Source: Nitrobacteraceae bacterium AZCC 1564 (lineage in GTDB: Bacteria; Pseudomonadota; Alphaproteobacteria; Rhizobiales; Xanthobacteraceae). Taken from it: 64,000 nucleotides of DNA. Location: the NCBI GenBank assembly GCA_036924835.1, contig JBAGRR010000001.1, positions 806,001 to 870,000 on the forward strand, given 5' to 3'. The position numbers and the translations under genes were made by a program. The notes under the pieces are model-generated. The model searched no databases. It saw nothing but the letters and a program-made list of their open reading frames with translations, and was not told the DNA's origin. How positions within the stretch are numbered: the stretch's first letter is position 1; each line of letters begins with the position of its first letter. Below, piece by piece: positions 63,508 through 64,000 of this stretch.

Positions 63508-64000
63508 ATGACAGCGAAACGCGATAAATTCGGGCGACCCATCGTCGTTGTCACTGGCATGGGCGTCGTTACCTCATTGGGCGCCGGCAAATCCGACAAT
63601 TGGGCGAAGCTGTCCGCGGGTGAATCCGGCATTCGCACAATCACGCGCTTTCCGACCGATGGCCTGAAGACCACGATGGCTGGCACCGTCGATTTCCTTC
63701 CAATCGAGCCCTTCTCGTCGACAGTCCTTTCCGAGCGTTTGGCTGATGTTGCGACCGAAGAGGCCGTCGCACAGGCAAACATTGGCGCAAAGGGAGACTT
63801 CCCCGGTCCGTTGTTTCTGGCTGTTGCCCCTGTCGAACTCGAATGGCCTCCGCGCCAGGACATTGGCCGTGCCACTGGATTGAAATCCGGCATCGATTAC
63901 GACGCATTGCTGCGCGTCAGTGGTAACGGCAAGTTCACAAACTTGCACCGTCGCTTCGTATTTGGCTCAGTCGCTGACCATCTGGCAGAAACGTTCGGCA
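63508..64000 (+). CDS. Beta-ketoacyl-ACP synthase, second in the acpXL cluster (partial)
   Basis: The first 164 residues of a FabF-type ketosynthase, starting MTAKRDKFGRPIVVVTGMGVVTSLGAG, with LSAGESGIRTITRFPTDGL. It runs off the right edge before the region where the active-site Cys would be, so I cannot say whether it keeps it. Given the Cys-less neighbour, this is likely the active partner. A palindromic repeat lies just upstream. Based on order it matches the second FabF of acpXL clusters in Rhizobiales. Confidence 0.85.
   Translation, partial: MTAKRDKFGRPIVVVTGMGVVTSLGAGKSDNWAKLSAGESGIRTITRFPTDGLKTTMAGTVDFLPIEPFSSTVLSERLADVATEEAVAQANIGAKGDFPGPLFLAVAPVELEWPPRQDIGRATGLKSGIDYDALLRVSGNGKFTNLHRRFVFGSVADHLAETFG

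Overview
The window looks like a chromosomal segment of an alphaproteobacterium close to Bradyrhizobium, Rhodopseudomonas, Afipia or Nitrobacter. It is GC-rich and has a minCDE operon, a very-long-chain acyl carrier protein (AcpXL-type) cluster as used for lipid A in Rhizobiales, branched-chain amino acid ABC transporters, and many dispersed palindromic repeats. The species cannot be named from the sequence alone.

Left chromosomal part (1-27047). A patatin-like lipase runs off the left edge. A minus-strand glycerol 3-phosphate operon follows (MFS transporter, glpK, glpD, an FAD/PCMH-type oxidase, a GlpP-like antiterminator). Next come a ParB-like protein, a TetR regulator with an SDR dehydrogenase that share an operator-like palindrome, a small secreted protein, a cluster of four palindromic repeats, minCDE, ilvA, a YiaV/YiaW-like HlyD plus membrane-protein pair, a truncated livGF remnant, an FMN-dependent monooxygenase, and a complete livKGFHM operon ending in an AhpD-like gene.

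Integrated island (about 27048-56212, 29.1 kb). A 20-bp direct repeat matches the 3' end of an intact tRNA-Gln(CTG) gene at the right end and recurs at the left end beside a large tyrosine recombinase gene. Between them lie mobilization genes (relaxase, MobC, a KfrA-like protein with three 18-bp-spaced operator-like repeats), so this is most simply an integrative mobilizable element. Its cargo is a five-gene DISARM-like anti-phage operon (adenine methylase, an 893-residue unknown protein, DrmA helicase, DrmB with DUF1998, and DrmC with a frameshift), an AbiE-like nucleotidyltransferase toxin-antitoxin pair, small PD-(D/E)XK nuclease-like genes, a stand-alone HExxH peptidase, a two-gene secreted module with a possible MACPF-like pore former, an IS3 remnant, and several decayed genes.

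Right chromosomal part (56267-64000). This holds a HerA-like ATPase, an AhpD-like peroxidase, an MgtC-like membrane protein, a ParB-like (ParBc_2) protein, a small membrane protein, and the start of the acpXL cluster: acyl carrier protein, FabZ dehydratase, a ketosynthase homologue with no cysteine at all, and a second ketosynthase that runs off the right edge. Five more palindromic repeats lie here; one supplies the stop codon of the first ketosynthase gene.

The two points most worth following are the noncanonical DISARM-like operon inside a tRNA-Gln island, and the Cys-less ketosynthase next to a second ketosynthase in the acpXL cluster, which suggests a KS/chain-length-factor-type pair.
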